64,000 nucleotides of DNA from Oscillospiraceae bacterium. GTDB taxonomy: Bacteria > Bacillota > Clostridia > Oscillospirales > Ruminococcaceae. A program made the position numbers and the translations under genes. Each line of letters starts with the position of its first letter. The stretch's first letter is position 1. Positions 29,550-39,317 of this stretch are shown in pieces. The notes beneath the pieces were generated by a model, which was not told the DNA's origin, ran no database searches, and saw only the letters and a program-made list of their open reading frames with translations. The stretch spans positions 1-64,000 of the forward strand of contig WRKM01000004.1 in NCBI GenBank assembly GCA_009778065.1, written 5' to 3'.

Positions 29550-30161
29550 TTAATCTATTACAGGAGTTCCGCGTTTTACCGAAAGCTTTTCCGCTCTTAT
29601 CACAGCCTTAAAATCTTCCGTTGCTTTTTCGAGGTTTTCATTTATGATTATATAATCGTAGCTTTTTACATACGACATTTCGGTTTCTGCAATGTTTACG
29701 CGCTTTTTTATGGTTTCTTCCGTTTCGGAGCCGCGCTTTTTCAGCCTGCGTTCAAGCTCGTCAAAAGACGGCGGCAGTATAAAAACAAGCACACAGTCGG
29801 GAAAAATCCTGCGTATATTTGCCGCACCCTCGACCTCAATTTTTAAAACAACATCTTTACCTGCTTCAAGCATTTTCGGAATGAAATCCTTAGGTGTACC
29901 GTAATAATTCCCGGCATACTCGGTAAACTCAAGAAGCTTGTCGTTTTTAATCAACTCTTCAAACTCTTCGTGCGTTTTAAAAAAGTAATGAACGCCCTCC
30001 TCCTCGCCTTCGCGGATTTGCCGAGTTGTCGCCGATACCGAATAATGCAAATTTCGGCAGGAGTCCCTTACGCAACCTAAGATAGTATCCTTTCCGCACC
30101 CTGCGGGGGCAGAAACCACAATCAATAAGCCCTTAGAGGTAGGCTTTGCTTTATTACTCAT
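29550..30161 (-). CDS. gmk: Guanylate kinase
   Basis: 203 residues from the ATG at 30161, with GGAGGT eight bases upstream. It phosphorylates GMP. The P-loop reads SAPAGCGKDTIL, with an Asp where most have Gly/Ser. SATTRQIREGEEEGVHYFF binds GMP. It overlaps the end of remA by eight bases. Confidence 0.94.
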   Translation of the reverse strand: MSNKAKPTSKGLLIVVSAPAGCGKDTILGCVRDSCRNLHYSVSATTRQIREGEEEGVHYFFKTHEEFEELIKNDKLLEFTEYAGNYYGTPKDFIPKMLEAGKDVVLKIEVEGAANIRRIFPDCVLVFILPPSFDELERRLKKRGSETEETIKKRVNIAETEMSYVKSYDYIIINENLEKATEDFKAVIRAEKLSVKRGTPVID

Positions 30162-30414
30162 CTTCAACACCTCCAAAAGCCGAATTTGACGTAAACCCTT
30201 TTATATGCTTTGACGACAGGATTATATGTCCGCTGTCCATGATGAAAACCGTGCGGGTTTTCTTACCGCACGAGGCGTCAACAACGGCATTTTTTTCCCG
30301 CGCAGTACTGACCATACGTTTAGCGGGTGCGGAATCCGCGCTGACAGCGGCGACCACCCTTGCGGGGTTTATGGCGTTACCGTAGCCGATATTCAAAAGA
30401 TTAAGATACTCCAT
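30154..30414 (-). CDS. remA: RemA/DUF370 family regulator
   Basis: 86 residues from the ATG at 30414. It belongs to the RemA family, which in B. subtilis activates biofilm-matrix and osmoprotection genes by binding DNA as ring-shaped oligomers. NLLNIGYGNAINPARVVAAV and RTVFIMDSGHIILSS are the conserved segments. The longer track start (30495) is upstream of the promoter and is rejected. It heads the gmk-priA-def group; the rpoZ and coaBC genes often found next to gmk are absent. Confidence 0.88.
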   Translation of the reverse strand: MEYLNLLNIGYGNAINPARVVAAVSADSAPAKRMVSTAREKNAVVDASCGKKTRTVFIMDSGHIILSSKHIKGFTSNSAFGGVEDE

Positions 30415-30442
30415 AGACAGACCTCGTATACAATAATATGTA

Positions 30443-30471
30443 ATTATAACATATTCCGGCAAGAAAAGCAA
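30443..30471 (-). promoter_or_regulatory. Promoter of remA-gmk-priA-def
   Basis: On the minus strand, TTGCTT (30466-30471), a 17-bp spacer and TATAAT (30443-30448) lie 29 bp upstream of the remA start. Confidence 0.65.
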
Positions 30472-30567
30472 ATTATAAAACCAAAATTTCGCCAAAAAAT
30501 CATTTTTGTGACAAAAGTAATTATAAAAACCTATATAAAGACAATAGGATAGGCAAAATGTTACTTT

Positions 30568-31137
30568 TTACATTAACGTATGCTCTAAAAAAATCTTCAG
30601 CCCTATACCAATCAAGATAATTCCGCCTAATATCTTTGCTCTGCCGCCGAGAAGGACGCCGAATCTTTTTCCTAAAAACACACCCATAAAGCTTAAAACG
30701 AATGTCGTAATACCGATTATGGCGATACAGGGCAGGATACCGAAGCCCTCTATTCCCATGGAAATAAACACAACACCCGCAACAAGAGCATCAATACTTG
30801 TCGCAACCGCCTGTGCTATCAGTGAATTAAAAGGGATGCTCACGGCTTCACTACTCTTGCTTTTTTTAAACAATTCGTCAAACAGCATTTTCGCGCCTAT
30901 AAAGCCGAGGAATATTAGTGCGACATAATGGTCAACACTCTTTATAAAAACCTCGAAAACCGTACCGAGCAGAAATCCGATAAGCGGCATAACAGCTTGA
31001 AAAATACCGAAGGATGCGGCAATTTTCAATGCATCGATTCGGGATATTTCTTTAAAGGACAAACCGTTTGTCACCGAGACCGCGAAAGCGTCCGCCGATA
31101 AGCCTAAACCAATAATAAAAATTTGTAAATAGGGCAT
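30568..31137 (-). CDS. mntP: Manganese efflux pump MntP
   Basis: 189 residues with six predicted membrane helices. It contains the duplicated acidic motifs GLSADAFAVSV and TSIDALVAG that mark MntP (YebN). It exports Mn2+. In many Firmicutes mntP follows a yybP-ykoY riboswitch; here it lies one base after tgt, so it is probably controlled only through the galM-tgt transcript. Confidence 0.9.
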   Translation of the reverse strand: MPYLQIFIIGLGLSADAFAVSVTNGLSFKEISRIDALKIAASFGIFQAVMPLIGFLLGTVFEVFIKSVDHYVALIFLGFIGAKMLFDELFKKSKSSEAVSIPFNSLIAQAVATSIDALVAGVVFISMGIEGFGILPCIAIIGITTFVLSFMGVFLGKRFGVLLGGRAKILGGIILIGIGLKIFLEHTLM

Positions 31138-31138
31138 T

Positions 31139-32272
31139 TTATTCTCTCTTTTGACTTAATAGAGGCGAGTATTTCGCCCGAAATTCCGAGAAACAACCAT
31201 TACTGACAGCCTCTCCGATTTTCTCCATAAGCGTGTTATAAAAATAAAGATTATGCAAGACTGCGAGCCGACCTGACAGAAATTCCCCTGCCTTAAAAAG
31301 ATGCCGTATATAAGAGAGCGAGAACTTTCGGCAAACGGGGCAGTCACACTCAACGTCGATAGGATTATCGTCAGTCTTATATTTTTCGTTTTTGATATTG
31401 GTGACACCCTGCCATGTGAAAACCGTACCGTGACGGGCGTTTCGGGAGGGCATGACACAGTCGAACATATCAATTCCGCGGGCGACAGCCTCTATTATAT
31501 TAGCCGGCGTCCCCACGCCCATTAAATATCTCGGCTTATCGACGGGCATTTCGGGTACGATATAATCTACGACCTCGTACATAATCTCAGTCGGTTCGCC
31601 GACAGCTAAACCGCCTATTGCGTAGCCGTCAAGCTCAAGCTCAGATATTTCACGCATATGAGCAATACGTAAATCCTTGTAGGTTCCGCCTTGATTTATT
31701 CCAAACAAAAGTTGATTTTTATTTAAGGTGTTTTCAAGGGCGTTAAGACGGGTGAGTTCATCTCTACAGCGAATGAGCCAACGGGTAGTTCTGCCGGCGG
31801 AATCCTTAACATATTCATAAGCCGCGGGGTTTTCTACACATTCGTCAAAAGCCATAGCTATTGTTGAGCCTAAGTTTGATTGAATCTGCATACTCTCTTC
31901 AGGACCCATGAAGATTTTTTTTCCGTCTATATGCGAGGAAAAGTAAACACCCTCTTCTTTTATCCTGCGGAGCTTGGCAAGTGAAAATACCTGAAAACCT
32001 CCCGAATCGGTTAAAAGCGGCTTGTCCCAGTTTGTAAAAACGTGAAGACCGCCCATTTTACGAATAATCTCATCTGACGGGCGAATATGAAGATGATAGG
32101 TGTTACAAAGCATCACGCGGCATTTTATTTCATCAAGGTCGAGTGCGGAAATTCCGCCTTTTATTGCGGCAGACGTCGCCACGTTCATAAAAAAAGGCGT
32201 CTCAATTTCGCCGTGGACGGTTGTTAATCGCCCTCGACGCGCCTCGCCGTCTGTATTGGTCACTTTAAACAT
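31139..32272 (-). CDS. tgt: Queuine (preQ1) tRNA-ribosyltransferase
   Basis: 377 residues. It exchanges guanine-34 for a queuosine precursor in GUN-anticodon tRNAs. TDSGGFQVFSL and the nucleophile region GIDMFDCVMPSRNARHG are present. The zinc site is in CDCPVCRKFSLSYIRHLF plus the distal AVLHN histidine. Full length. No other queuosine gene is in the window. Confidence 0.95.
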   Translation of the reverse strand: MFKVTNTDGEARRGRLTTVHGEIETPFFMNVATSAAIKGGISALDLDEIKCRVMLCNTYHLHIRPSDEIIRKMGGLHVFTNWDKPLLTDSGGFQVFSLAKLRRIKEEGVYFSSHIDGKKIFMGPEESMQIQSNLGSTIAMAFDECVENPAAYEYVKDSAGRTTRWLIRCRDELTRLNALENTLNKNQLLFGINQGGTYKDLRIAHMREISELELDGYAIGGLAVGEPTEIMYEVVDYIVPEMPVDKPRYLMGVGTPANIIEAVARGIDMFDCVMPSRNARHGTVFTWQGVTNIKNEKYKTDDNPIDVECDCPVCRKFSLSYIRHLFKAGEFLSGRLAVLHNLYFYNTLMEKIGEAVSNGCFSEFRAKYSPLLSQKRE

Positions 32273-32287
32273 AAAACACTTTACCGC

Positions 32288-32926
32288 CTATATCTTTGAA
32301 TATCCGTAATCGTTAATAATGGCGTCAATCTTCTTTTTATCCCGACACATAGGACATTCCGAGTGTGAAAAGCTCTCATAGACGGGAAAATCATCTTTAT
32401 AAAAAATTGATTTTACCGATATACCGTTTAATTCGTCAATCGCGCTGAACAACGCCGCCACACCCACTAAGTTGCCGCTGTAGTATGCAAGACATTCGAG
32501 ACAACGCTCAATTGTCCGCCCGGTGGAGGCAGAAGATATGAGTATAAGCACATTCTTGTTCCAGATAATTTCCTGCGAGTTGTCTCGGAAAATTATCTGG
32601 TTGTTTGAATTAAGCTCGGGCGTTATTACATTTATATTGTTTTCGGCGTTGACGCAATGGGGGGGACCCTCAGAAAGACCCTCAGCCAAAAACGCACCGA
32701 TGACCTGAGTTCCCTCAAGGCAGATTACAGTATCAACAGGGACGTCGGAAAAGTCCGAAACGAAAACCCTTGCGGCTTCCTTACACATTCTGTACTGTCT
32801 TTTAAGAGAACTCATATCAACGTAATAATTAACGTGTGAATGTGACGTCACGAAATGACCGGGAATAACGGCAATCTTTATGTCGTCTTTTCTGCTTGAT
32901 GTTACTTCAATTTTGCGAGCTTCCAT
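32288..32926 (-). CDS. Phosphoribosyltransferase-like protein with degenerate PRPP motif
   Basis: 212 residues resembling the type I PRT fold (orotate phosphoribosyltransferase-like). The segment at the PRPP-loop position reads VLILISSASTGRTIERCLE: the glycine/threonine end is kept but the two acidic residues before it are replaced by Ile-Ser. A C-terminal CPMC pair could be half a zinc site. It lies between galM and tgt and may be a nucleotide- or PRPP-sensing protein instead of an enzyme. The function is not established. Confidence 0.6.
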   Translation of the reverse strand: MEARKIEVTSSRKDDIKIAVIPGHFVTSHSHVNYYVDMSSLKRQYRMCKEAARVFVSDFSDVPVDTVICLEGTQVIGAFLAEGLSEGPPHCVNAENNINVITPELNSNNQIIFRDNSQEIIWNKNVLILISSASTGRTIERCLECLAYYSGNLVGVAALFSAIDELNGISVKSIFYKDDFPVYESFSHSECPMCRDKKKIDAIINDYGYSKI

Positions 32927-32941
32927 TATACTAAACCTTTC

Positions 32942-33958
32942 TTACTTCACTCCGAAGGCGTAAACTGTGGTCGATTTAAACTTCTTCCCTTTTTGAAGCA
33001 CGCATGACGGGAAAGAAGGCAGATTCGGGGTATCGGGCGTAAACTGTGTTTCTAAGCAGAATCCGTGGAACTTATCAAAAAACACTCCGTTCTTTCCGAC
33101 TTCTGAAAGTCCGCCCGCGGTATATAACTGGATAGCGGGCATGTCGGTGTACACTGCCATGATTCTGCCGCTTTCGGGGTCATGTGCAACGGCGGCTTTT
33201 TTCATTTCGCCGATTTCGCCGAGTAAGAAGTTGTGGTCGTAGCCGTCGATTTTGCCGTTTTCTATGTCTGTACCTATTCTTTTGGGCTTCAGGAAATTAA
33301 AAGGTGTACTCGGTACGCTTTCGATTTTACCGTCGGGTATATTAAATTCATCAAAGGGCGTATAATTAAATGCGTTCATTTGCAACACTGTATCGAGAAC
33401 ACTGCCGCTACCTTTAAGATTAAAATAAGCGTGATTCGTGGGGTTAAATATGGTGTCGCCGTTGCTGACGGCTTCATATTTAATTTTTAATTTATTTTTT
33501 GCGGTTAGGGTATACCTTACACTTACGTTTAAAGCGGCGGGGAAGCCTTCCTCGCCATCGGGACTGCGATAACGGAAAGTTACGCTGTTTTTCTTTTCGT
33601 CCGTTTCATATTCCCATACACGCTTATGATAACCGAAATTTCCGCCGTGCAGACAGTTTTCTCCATCGTTTTTCGGCAGCTCATACTTCTGCCCGTTTAA
33701 GGTAAAGACGGCGCCGGATATTCGATTCGCATAGCGTCCGACGACAGCTCCTTGATAGGACTTTCCATTTACATACCCGTCAAGACTGTCGTACCCGAGA
33801 ACAATATCGGAATTAAAGCCTTTTTTGTCAGGCGCGGTTATCCCGACGAGCGTCGCGCCGAAGTTGGTCAGACGGACGGTTAAGGCATCGTTTTTCAATG
33901 TGAAGAGTTGTACCGCATAACCTTCATAAAAACCCCATGTTTCTTTTTTGACAGACAT
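32942..33958 (-). CDS. galM: Aldose 1-epimerase (mutarotase)
   Basis: 338 residues. It interconverts alpha and beta hexose anomers. GRYANRISGAVF, ENCLHGG (catalytic region), NPTNHAYFNLKG and the C-terminal ETQFTPDTPN segment match GalM. It is the first gene of the minus-strand group galM-PRT-tgt-mntP. The association with tgt has no obvious metabolic logic. Confidence 0.93.
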   Translation of the reverse strand: MSVKKETWGFYEGYAVQLFTLKNDALTVRLTNFGATLVGITAPDKKGFNSDIVLGYDSLDGYVNGKSYQGAVVGRYANRISGAVFTLNGQKYELPKNDGENCLHGGNFGYHKRVWEYETDEKKNSVTFRYRSPDGEEGFPAALNVSVRYTLTAKNKLKIKYEAVSNGDTIFNPTNHAYFNLKGSGSVLDTVLQMNAFNYTPFDEFNIPDGKIESVPSTPFNFLKPKRIGTDIENGKIDGYDHNFLLGEIGEMKKAAVAHDPESGRIMAVYTDMPAIQLYTAGGLSEVGKNGVFFDKFHGFCLETQFTPDTPNLPSFPSCVLQKGKKFKSTTVYAFGVK

Positions 33959-34000
33959 AATCAGTCGCCCCCTGTTTTGTAATTTTTAGTGTTTTAAATA

Positions 34001-34029
34001 ATTATACACTTTTTTTATTTAAAAGTCAA
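34001..34029 (-). promoter_or_regulatory. Promoter of galM
   Basis: On the minus strand, TTGACT (34024-34029) and TATAAT (34001-34006) have a 17-bp spacer. It is back to back with the promoter of the PHP gene. Confidence 0.7.
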
Positions 34030-34031
34030 TC

Positions 34032-34060
34032 TTGATTTTTCATGTATTTTATAGTACAAT
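34032..34060 (+). promoter_or_regulatory. Promoter of the PHP-domain gene
   Basis: TTGATT (34032-34037) and TACAAT (34055-34060) have a 17-bp spacer. The two divergent -35 boxes are only two bases apart, so RNA polymerase can probably use only one at a time. Confidence 0.55.
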
Positions 34061-34110
34061 GTAGGCAGGTAGTTATAATGGTTTGCTTTTCACACAGAAA
34101 GAGGGGTTTT

Positions 34111-34794
34111 ATGGGACTGTTTAAATACGAAACTCACATTCATACACGGCAGGGAAGCGCGTGCGGAAATAATAGCGGCGCGGAAATGGCGGAGTATTAT
34201 AAAAGCTTGGGGTATTCGGGCTTTGTTGTCACAGACCACTTCGACAAAGGGAACACGGCGGTGAATTTTGAAAAGCTTCCGTGGGAGGATGCGGTGGAGA
34301 GCTTCTGTGAGGGTTTTGAGGATGCGAAACGGCGCGGTGATAAGATAGGCGTTGATGTATTCTTCGGGTTTGAGTATTGCTACGGGCAAACGGAGTTTTT
34401 AATTTACGGATTCGATAAAGAACAGCTTCTTAAAAATCCGCAGATTTTTAAATCCGAAAGACCGAATCTGAAATACGCACTCTCCTGCTTTAAAGAAGCG
34501 GGTGCATTAGTAATACATGCCCATCCGTTCAGAGAAAGACCATACATTGATATGGTCAGGTTAATCCCAGATTTAACCGACGCCGTCGAGACATATAATG
34601 CGGGCGACCCGGAAACCGCCAATCACAGAGCCGAAATTTATGCCGATATGTACGGACTCGTTAAAATTTCAGGCGGGGACGTCCATTGCAACAAATCAAA
34701 AACAGCAGGAATCGAAGTGAAAAAACCTGTAAAATCGCTTAAAGAACTGATAAAAATTATCAAAGCGGGGGAATTCTCTTTAATAAAATCATAG
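34111..34794 (+). CDS. PHP-domain phosphoesterase
   Basis: 227 residues from the ATG at 34111, which has GAGGGG upstream. Metal ligands of the PHP fold are visible: ETHIHTRQG (first HxH), VVTDHFDKG, VIHAHPFRE and SGGDVHCN. Stand-alone PHP proteins of this type hydrolyse phosphate esters such as nucleoside or sugar phosphates. The substrate cannot be read from the sequence. Confidence 0.85.
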   Translation: MGLFKYETHIHTRQGSACGNNSGAEMAEYYKSLGYSGFVVTDHFDKGNTAVNFEKLPWEDAVESFCEGFEDAKRRGDKIGVDVFFGFEYCYGQTEFLIYGFDKEQLLKNPQIFKSERPNLKYALSCFKEAGALVIHAHPFRERPYIDMVRLIPDLTDAVETYNAGDPETANHRAEIYADMYGLVKISGGDVHCNKSKTAGIEVKKPVKSLKELIKIIKAGEFSLIKS

Positions 34795-34861
34795 AATATA
34801 GCAATATCCACAAATCAACACCTTTAAATTTATTAGATTTGTAACAATTTACAATTTCGAC

Positions 34862-34890
34862 TTGTTTTTTGTAAATAACTGTGATATAAT
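34862..34890 (+). promoter_or_regulatory. Promoter of the glycogen genes
   Basis: TTGTTT (34862-34867), a 17-bp spacer and TATAAT (34885-34890), 41 bp before glgB. Confidence 0.65.
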
Positions 34891-34930
34891 TATCAAAACA
34901 GCATGAAAAAATGAAACCGGAGGTTCGCAG

Positions 34931-36868
34931 ATGGCTAAGAACACGCCTAAGAACTACGAAGTCCCCTTACATCTGTTCAGAGAGGGGAGCCTTACCTGCG
35001 GGTATGATTTCTTTGGTTCGCACCTTAAAGACGGCGGGGTTATTTTTAGGGTTTGGGCTCCGAAAGCCGCCGGTGTTTCGGTGGTCGGAGATTTTAACCA
35101 CTGGGACGCAGGTATAAATCCCATGGCTAAAATAACCGAAGACGGAATCTGGGAATTGTTCATACCTAACCTAAAAGTGTACGATTCGTATAAATACGCA
35201 ATCCGAACCAATAGAGGGCAGCTTAAACTAAAATCAGACCCTTACGGCTTTCATATGGAAACCCGCCCCAACACCGCCACTAAGATTTACGACATCGGCG
35301 GCTATGAGTGGAAAGATAAAAAGTGGCTCGACAAGAAAAAGGTTCAATGTATATACACCTCGCCCGTAAATATATATGAGGTTCATTTAAGTTCGTGGCG
35401 TAAAATCCGCGATGAAGGCTTTTTTAACTATATGGAGCTTGCGGCGGAGCTGATACCTTATGTAAAGAAAATGGGTTACACCCATATAGAAATAATGCCC
35501 GTGGCAGAATTTCCGTTTGACGGCTCGTGGGGTTATCAGGGAATCGGCTACTACGCGCCTACCTCACGCTTCGGGACGCCGCATGATTTTATGCAGTTTA
35601 TTGACTATTGCCATCAGAGCGATGTCGGCGTGATTCTCGACTGGGTTCCGGCGCATTTCCCGAAAGATGCGGCGGGGCTATATGAGTTTGACGGCGAATG
35701 TTGTTACGAATACGCCGACCCGTTAAAACGCGAGCATCAAAATTGGGGAACTCGAATTTTTGACTGGGGCAAAAACGAGGTTGTGAGCTTTTTAATTTCA
35801 AACGCCGCCTATTGGCTTCGTGAATATCATATAGATGGTTTAAGGGTTGATGCTGTGGCGTCGATGCTATACCTTGATTATGACCGCAGAGAATGGCGTC
35901 CGAACCACAAGGGGGGACACGAAAACCTTGAGGCAATTGCATTTTTACAAAAATTAAACGCATTAATTTTTAAAGAGTTTCCGGCTGTTTTAATGATAGC
36001 GGAAGAATCGACGTCCTGGCCATTAGTGACAAAGCCTGCCGATGTGGGCGGCTTGGGCTTTAATTTTAAATGGAACATGGGCTGGATGAACGATATGCTT
36101 GACTACATGTCGATGATTCCCGAAGGAAGACCCTATAATCACAACCTACTGACCTTCTCGTTTTATTACGCTTTTTCGGAGAATTACATATTGCCGATTT
36201 CACACGATGAGGTAGTACACGGAAAATGTTCCATGCTCGATAAGATGAGCGGACCGAGGGAACTGCGCTTTGATTCGTTTAAGACATTTCTGACATATAT
36301 GGCGGCACATCCGGGGAAAAAGCTCATGTTCATGGGACAGGAGTTCGCACAATTTAAAGAATGGAACTATAAGACAGGGCTTGAATGGGATGTGCTTTCG
36401 TTCCCCGAACATAAGGCTGTCTCGGAATTTGTCTGCGCGCTTAATAACTTTTATTTGAAAAATAACGAGTTATGGGATAACGACAACGACTGGAGCGGTT
36501 TCAGATGGATTGTCAGCGATGATAACGAGAACTCGGTAATTGTTTTCCGCAGGATTAACCGAAAGGGCGAAGAAATCATAATAGTCTGCAACTTTCAGCC
36601 GAAAGAGCATGAAGCGTATACCTTCGGTGTTCCTTTCAGCGGCTCATATTCCGAGGTATTCAGCACCCACGGCAGCGGCAAGGCGGCTAACCGTAAGCAA
36701 AAGTCAAAACCGATACCCGCACATGGAGAGGAACATTCGATTACGGTAAAAATAAAACCGATGTCGGCTATGTTTATAAAAGGTGAAAAGGCGACCCCCT
36801 CGAATAAAAAAACACCCTCGAATAAAAAAGCACCCTCGAATAAAAAAGCACCCTCGAAAAAGAAATAA
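34931..36868 (+). CDS. glgB: 1,4-alpha-glucan branching enzyme
   Basis: 645 residues. The N-terminal CBM48 domain ([20 protein letters not shown]) is followed by the GH13 barrel with [24 protein letters not shown] (nucleophile Asp), IAEEST (acid/base Glu) and SHDEVVHGK, and a C-terminal beta domain. It introduces alpha-1,6 branches into glycogen. After the domain, a tail of four near-identical six-residue units ([12 protein letters not shown]) ends the protein. glgC and glgD follow. Confidence 0.95.
   Translation: MAKNTPKNYEVPLHLFREGSLTCGYDFFGSHLKDGGVIFRVWAPKAAGVSVVGDFNHWDAGINPMAKITEDGIWELFIPNLKVYDSYKYAIRTNRGQLKLKSDPYGFHMETRPNTATKIYDIGGYEWKDKKWLDKKKVQCIYTSPVNIYEVHLSSWRKIRDEGFFNYMELAAELIPYVKKMGYTHIEIMPVAEFPFDGSWGYQGIGYYAPTSRFGTPHDFMQFIDYCHQSDVGVILDWVPAHFPKDAAGLYEFDGECCYEYADPLKREHQNWGTRIFDWGKNEVVSFLISNAAYWLREYHIDGLRVDAVASMLYLDYDRREWRPNHKGGHENLEAIAFLQKLNALIFKEFPAVLMIAEESTSWPLVTKPADVGGLGFNFKWNMGWMNDMLDYMSMIPEGRPYNHNLLTFSFYYAFSENYILPISHDEVVHGKCSMLDKMSGPRELRFDSFKTFLTYMAAHPGKKLMFMGQEFAQFKEWNYKTGLEWDVLSFPEHKAVSEFVCALNNFYLKNNELWDNDNDWSGFRWIVSDDNENSVIVFRRINRKGEEIIIVCNFQPKEHEAYTFGVPFSGSYSEVFSTHGSGKAANRKQKSKPIPAHGEEHSITVKIKPMSAMFIKGEKATPSNKKTPSNKKAPSNKKAPSKKK
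36794..36863 (+). repeat. 18-bp tandem repeat encoding the GlgB tail
   Basis: Four copies of an 18-bp unit containing ACCCTCGAATAAAAAA encode the Lys-rich C-terminus of GlgB. The last copy is shortened. Such in-frame units can change number by slippage. Confidence 0.85.
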
Positions 36869-36908
36869 GTCGGGACGCATTATACGCCCGAAGAAAGAAG
36901 GTATGTTT

Positions 36909-38114
36909 ATGTATCATGTAAAAAAAGAATGTGTCGCGATGATTTTAGCAGGAGGACAGGGGAGTAGGTTGTACGCTCTTACGCAGGATATGGCAAAACC
37001 CGCTGTACCTTACGGAGGAAAGTACAGACTGATTGACTTTCCGCTGTCGAACTGCGTTAATTCGGGGTTCGATACCGTAGGGATTTTAACCCAATACCTG
37101 CCGTTAGTCCTGAACGAGTACATAGGAAACGGACACCCGTGGGGACTTGACAGGGTTCACGGAGGTGTTCATGCGTTAGCTCCTTATGAAAGTTCGGGCG
37201 GAAAAAGTTGGTACACGGGGACGGCGAACGCCATCTACCAGAATATCAGCTTTATAGACCGTTATCAGCCTGACTACGTGGCTATATTGGCGGGCGACCA
37301 TATTTATAAGATGGATTATTCAAAAATGCTCGACTACCACAAGAAACAACAGGCTGACGCTACAATCGCCGTTTTGGAGGTTCCGTGGGAAGAAGCATCG
37401 CGTTTCGGAATAATGACGGCTGGTGAAAACGGTGTTATTACCGAATTTGCGGAAAAACCGGCTGAGCCGAAGTCGAATTTAGCCTCGATGGGTGTATATA
37501 TTTATTCATGGCAGACGCTTAAACGCTATCTTATTGCTAATGAAAACGATGCAGGGGCGAAAAAAGACTTTGGCGGGAATATTATCCCCGATATGCTTAA
37601 AGACGGATGTAAAATGGTAGCATATCACTTCGATGGCTACTGGAAAGACGTCGGGACTATTGACAGCCTTTGGGAAGCTAACATGGATTTGTTAAACCCG
37701 AATATTCCGCTCGACCTTCACGACCCGAAATGGAGAATATATTCTCGTAATCCTGTCATGCCGCCCCACTATGTAGGAGAAAACAGCTTTGTTGAGAACT
37801 CTTTGGTTGCCGAGGGGTGTAACATTGAGGGCAGGGTGGACTTTTCAATCCTGTTCGCAGGGGTGAATATTGAAAAAGGCGCGACCGTCCGAGACAGTAT
37901 AATAATGCCCGGAACGACTGTTAAAAGCGGCGCGGCGATAGAGTACTCCATAATCGGAGAGGATTGTATAATAGGCGAGGGGGTATATGTAGGAGAACGC
38001 CCTGAGTCGATTGCGGATAAGGATAGTTGGGGCGTGGCTGTCGTAGGGCATAATATAAATGTTCCGCAGAATACGGTGATTAAACCCAAGGCAATGATTT
38101 CGGAGAATCTGTAG
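36909..38114 (+). CDS. glgC: Glucose-1-phosphate adenylyltransferase, catalytic subunit
   Basis: 401 residues from the ATG at 36909, which AGAAGG fits best; the long track start translates the glgB repeats in another frame. The enzyme makes ADP-glucose. [20 protein letters not shown] and [15 protein letters not shown] are the nucleotide and activator regions. [12 protein letters not shown] is the metal site. A left-handed beta-helix ends the protein. Confidence 0.95.
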   Translation: MYHVKKECVAMILAGGQGSRLYALTQDMAKPAVPYGGKYRLIDFPLSNCVNSGFDTVGILTQYLPLVLNEYIGNGHPWGLDRVHGGVHALAPYESSGGKSWYTGTANAIYQNISFIDRYQPDYVAILAGDHIYKMDYSKMLDYHKKQQADATIAVLEVPWEEASRFGIMTAGENGVITEFAEKPAEPKSNLASMGVYIYSWQTLKRYLIANENDAGAKKDFGGNIIPDMLKDGCKMVAYHFDGYWKDVGTIDSLWEANMDLLNPNIPLDLHDPKWRIYSRNPVMPPHYVGENSFVENSLVAEGCNIEGRVDFSILFAGVNIEKGATVRDSIIMPGTTVKSGAAIEYSIIGEDCIIGEGVYVGERPESIADKDSWGVAVVGHNINVPQNTVIKPKAMISENL

Positions 38115-38172
38115 AAAACGCGACGCTTTTACAGGCGTACCGAATCTTAAAATATTACGAGGAGATAATAAT

Positions 38173-39303
38173 ATGGCTATAATGTCGACTAATATGATAG
38201 GTCTGATTTTTGCGAATCTTCATGACAGCACGATACCGGACCTTACGAAAATGCGTACAATGGGGAGCGTGCCTTACGGGGCGCGGTTCAGGCTCATCGA
38301 CTTTCCGCTTTCTAACATGGTTAATTCCGGGATAACCTCTGTAGGAGTAATCACGAAAGGGAATTATCAATCTCTGCTCGACCATTTAGGTTCGGGCGAT
38401 GAGTGGGATTTGAGCCGTAAAACAGGCGGACTTCAAATTCTGCCGCCCTACGGGAACGACCGGCGGCGCGGTCTTTACAGGGGCAGAATGGAGGCGTTAC
38501 AAAGCGTTAAGCGTTATATTGAAAGCAATAACGCGGAATATGTACTTATGAGCGACTGTAACGTAATCGTGAATATGGACTATAATCATATTCTTGAGTA
38601 CCACATAGAAAAAGGAGCGGACATAACTATAGTTTACGGACACGGAAACTATAACGCTACGCAAATGCTTACGAAGACGGCGTTCGGCGTTGACTCGGAT
38701 GGACGCATTAACGATGTGTTGATTAACCCCGAAAAAGAAGGGGCATTTAACACCAGTATGAATATGTATATTGTAGGACGCGAGTTTCTTTTGGACTTGA
38801 TTACCGAGACTGCGTCACGCAATCTGTATGATTTCGATGTCGATGTTGTTCAGCATAAGCATAATGAATTTAAGATTTACGGCTACAGATATAACGGATA
38901 TTATGAACAAATCGATGGGATTTTAAGCTTCTTTTCTGCAAATATGGCACTCATGAACTATGACAGGCGCAAGGTTCTGTTCCCGCGGCGCAGACCGATT
39001 TACACAAAGGTCAGAGACGATGCACCCGCTAAATACGGGCTTGAATCAGAGGTAAATAACTCTCTCGTTGCGGATGGCTGTGTTATCGAGGGCAAGGTGG
39101 AAAACTGTGTGCTGTTCAGAGGCGCGAAGGTAGGAAAAGGCGCGATAATTAATAATTGTATTTTGATGCAGGACACGATTATAGGCGATAAGTGCGAACT
39201 GAACTACGTTATATCCGACAAAAACGTAAATGTCGGGGGATACAGAAGTCTCTTCGGAACGGCGGATTATCCCGTTTTCGTGGCAAAGGGTTCAAATGTT
39301 TAA
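38173..39303 (+). CDS. glgD: Glucose-1-phosphate adenylyltransferase subunit GlgD
   Basis: 376 residues. It is a GlgC paralogue that keeps the fold and [15 protein letters not shown] but lacks the AGGxGxRL nucleotide-binding motif, reading LIFANLHDSTIPDLT instead. It is thus the non-catalytic partner that modulates GlgC in Firmicutes. It lies 58 bp after glgC. Confidence 0.92.
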   Translation: MAIMSTNMIGLIFANLHDSTIPDLTKMRTMGSVPYGARFRLIDFPLSNMVNSGITSVGVITKGNYQSLLDHLGSGDEWDLSRKTGGLQILPPYGNDRRRGLYRGRMEALQSVKRYIESNNAEYVLMSDCNVIVNMDYNHILEYHIEKGADITIVYGHGNYNATQMLTKTAFGVDSDGRINDVLINPEKEGAFNTSMNMYIVGREFLLDLITETASRNLYDFDVDVVQHKHNEFKIYGYRYNGYYEQIDGILSFFSANMALMNYDRRKVLFPRRRPIYTKVRDDAPAKYGLESEVNNSLVADGCVIEGKVENCVLFRGAKVGKGAIINNCILMQDTIIGDKCELNYVISDKNVNVGGYRSLFGTADYPVFVAKGSNV

Positions 39304-39317
39304 TGCGTACTTGCAGC

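Noticed and set aside
36783-36908. Long N-terminus of glgC
   Set aside because: It is the glgB repeat tail read in another frame; the RBS supports the start at 36909.
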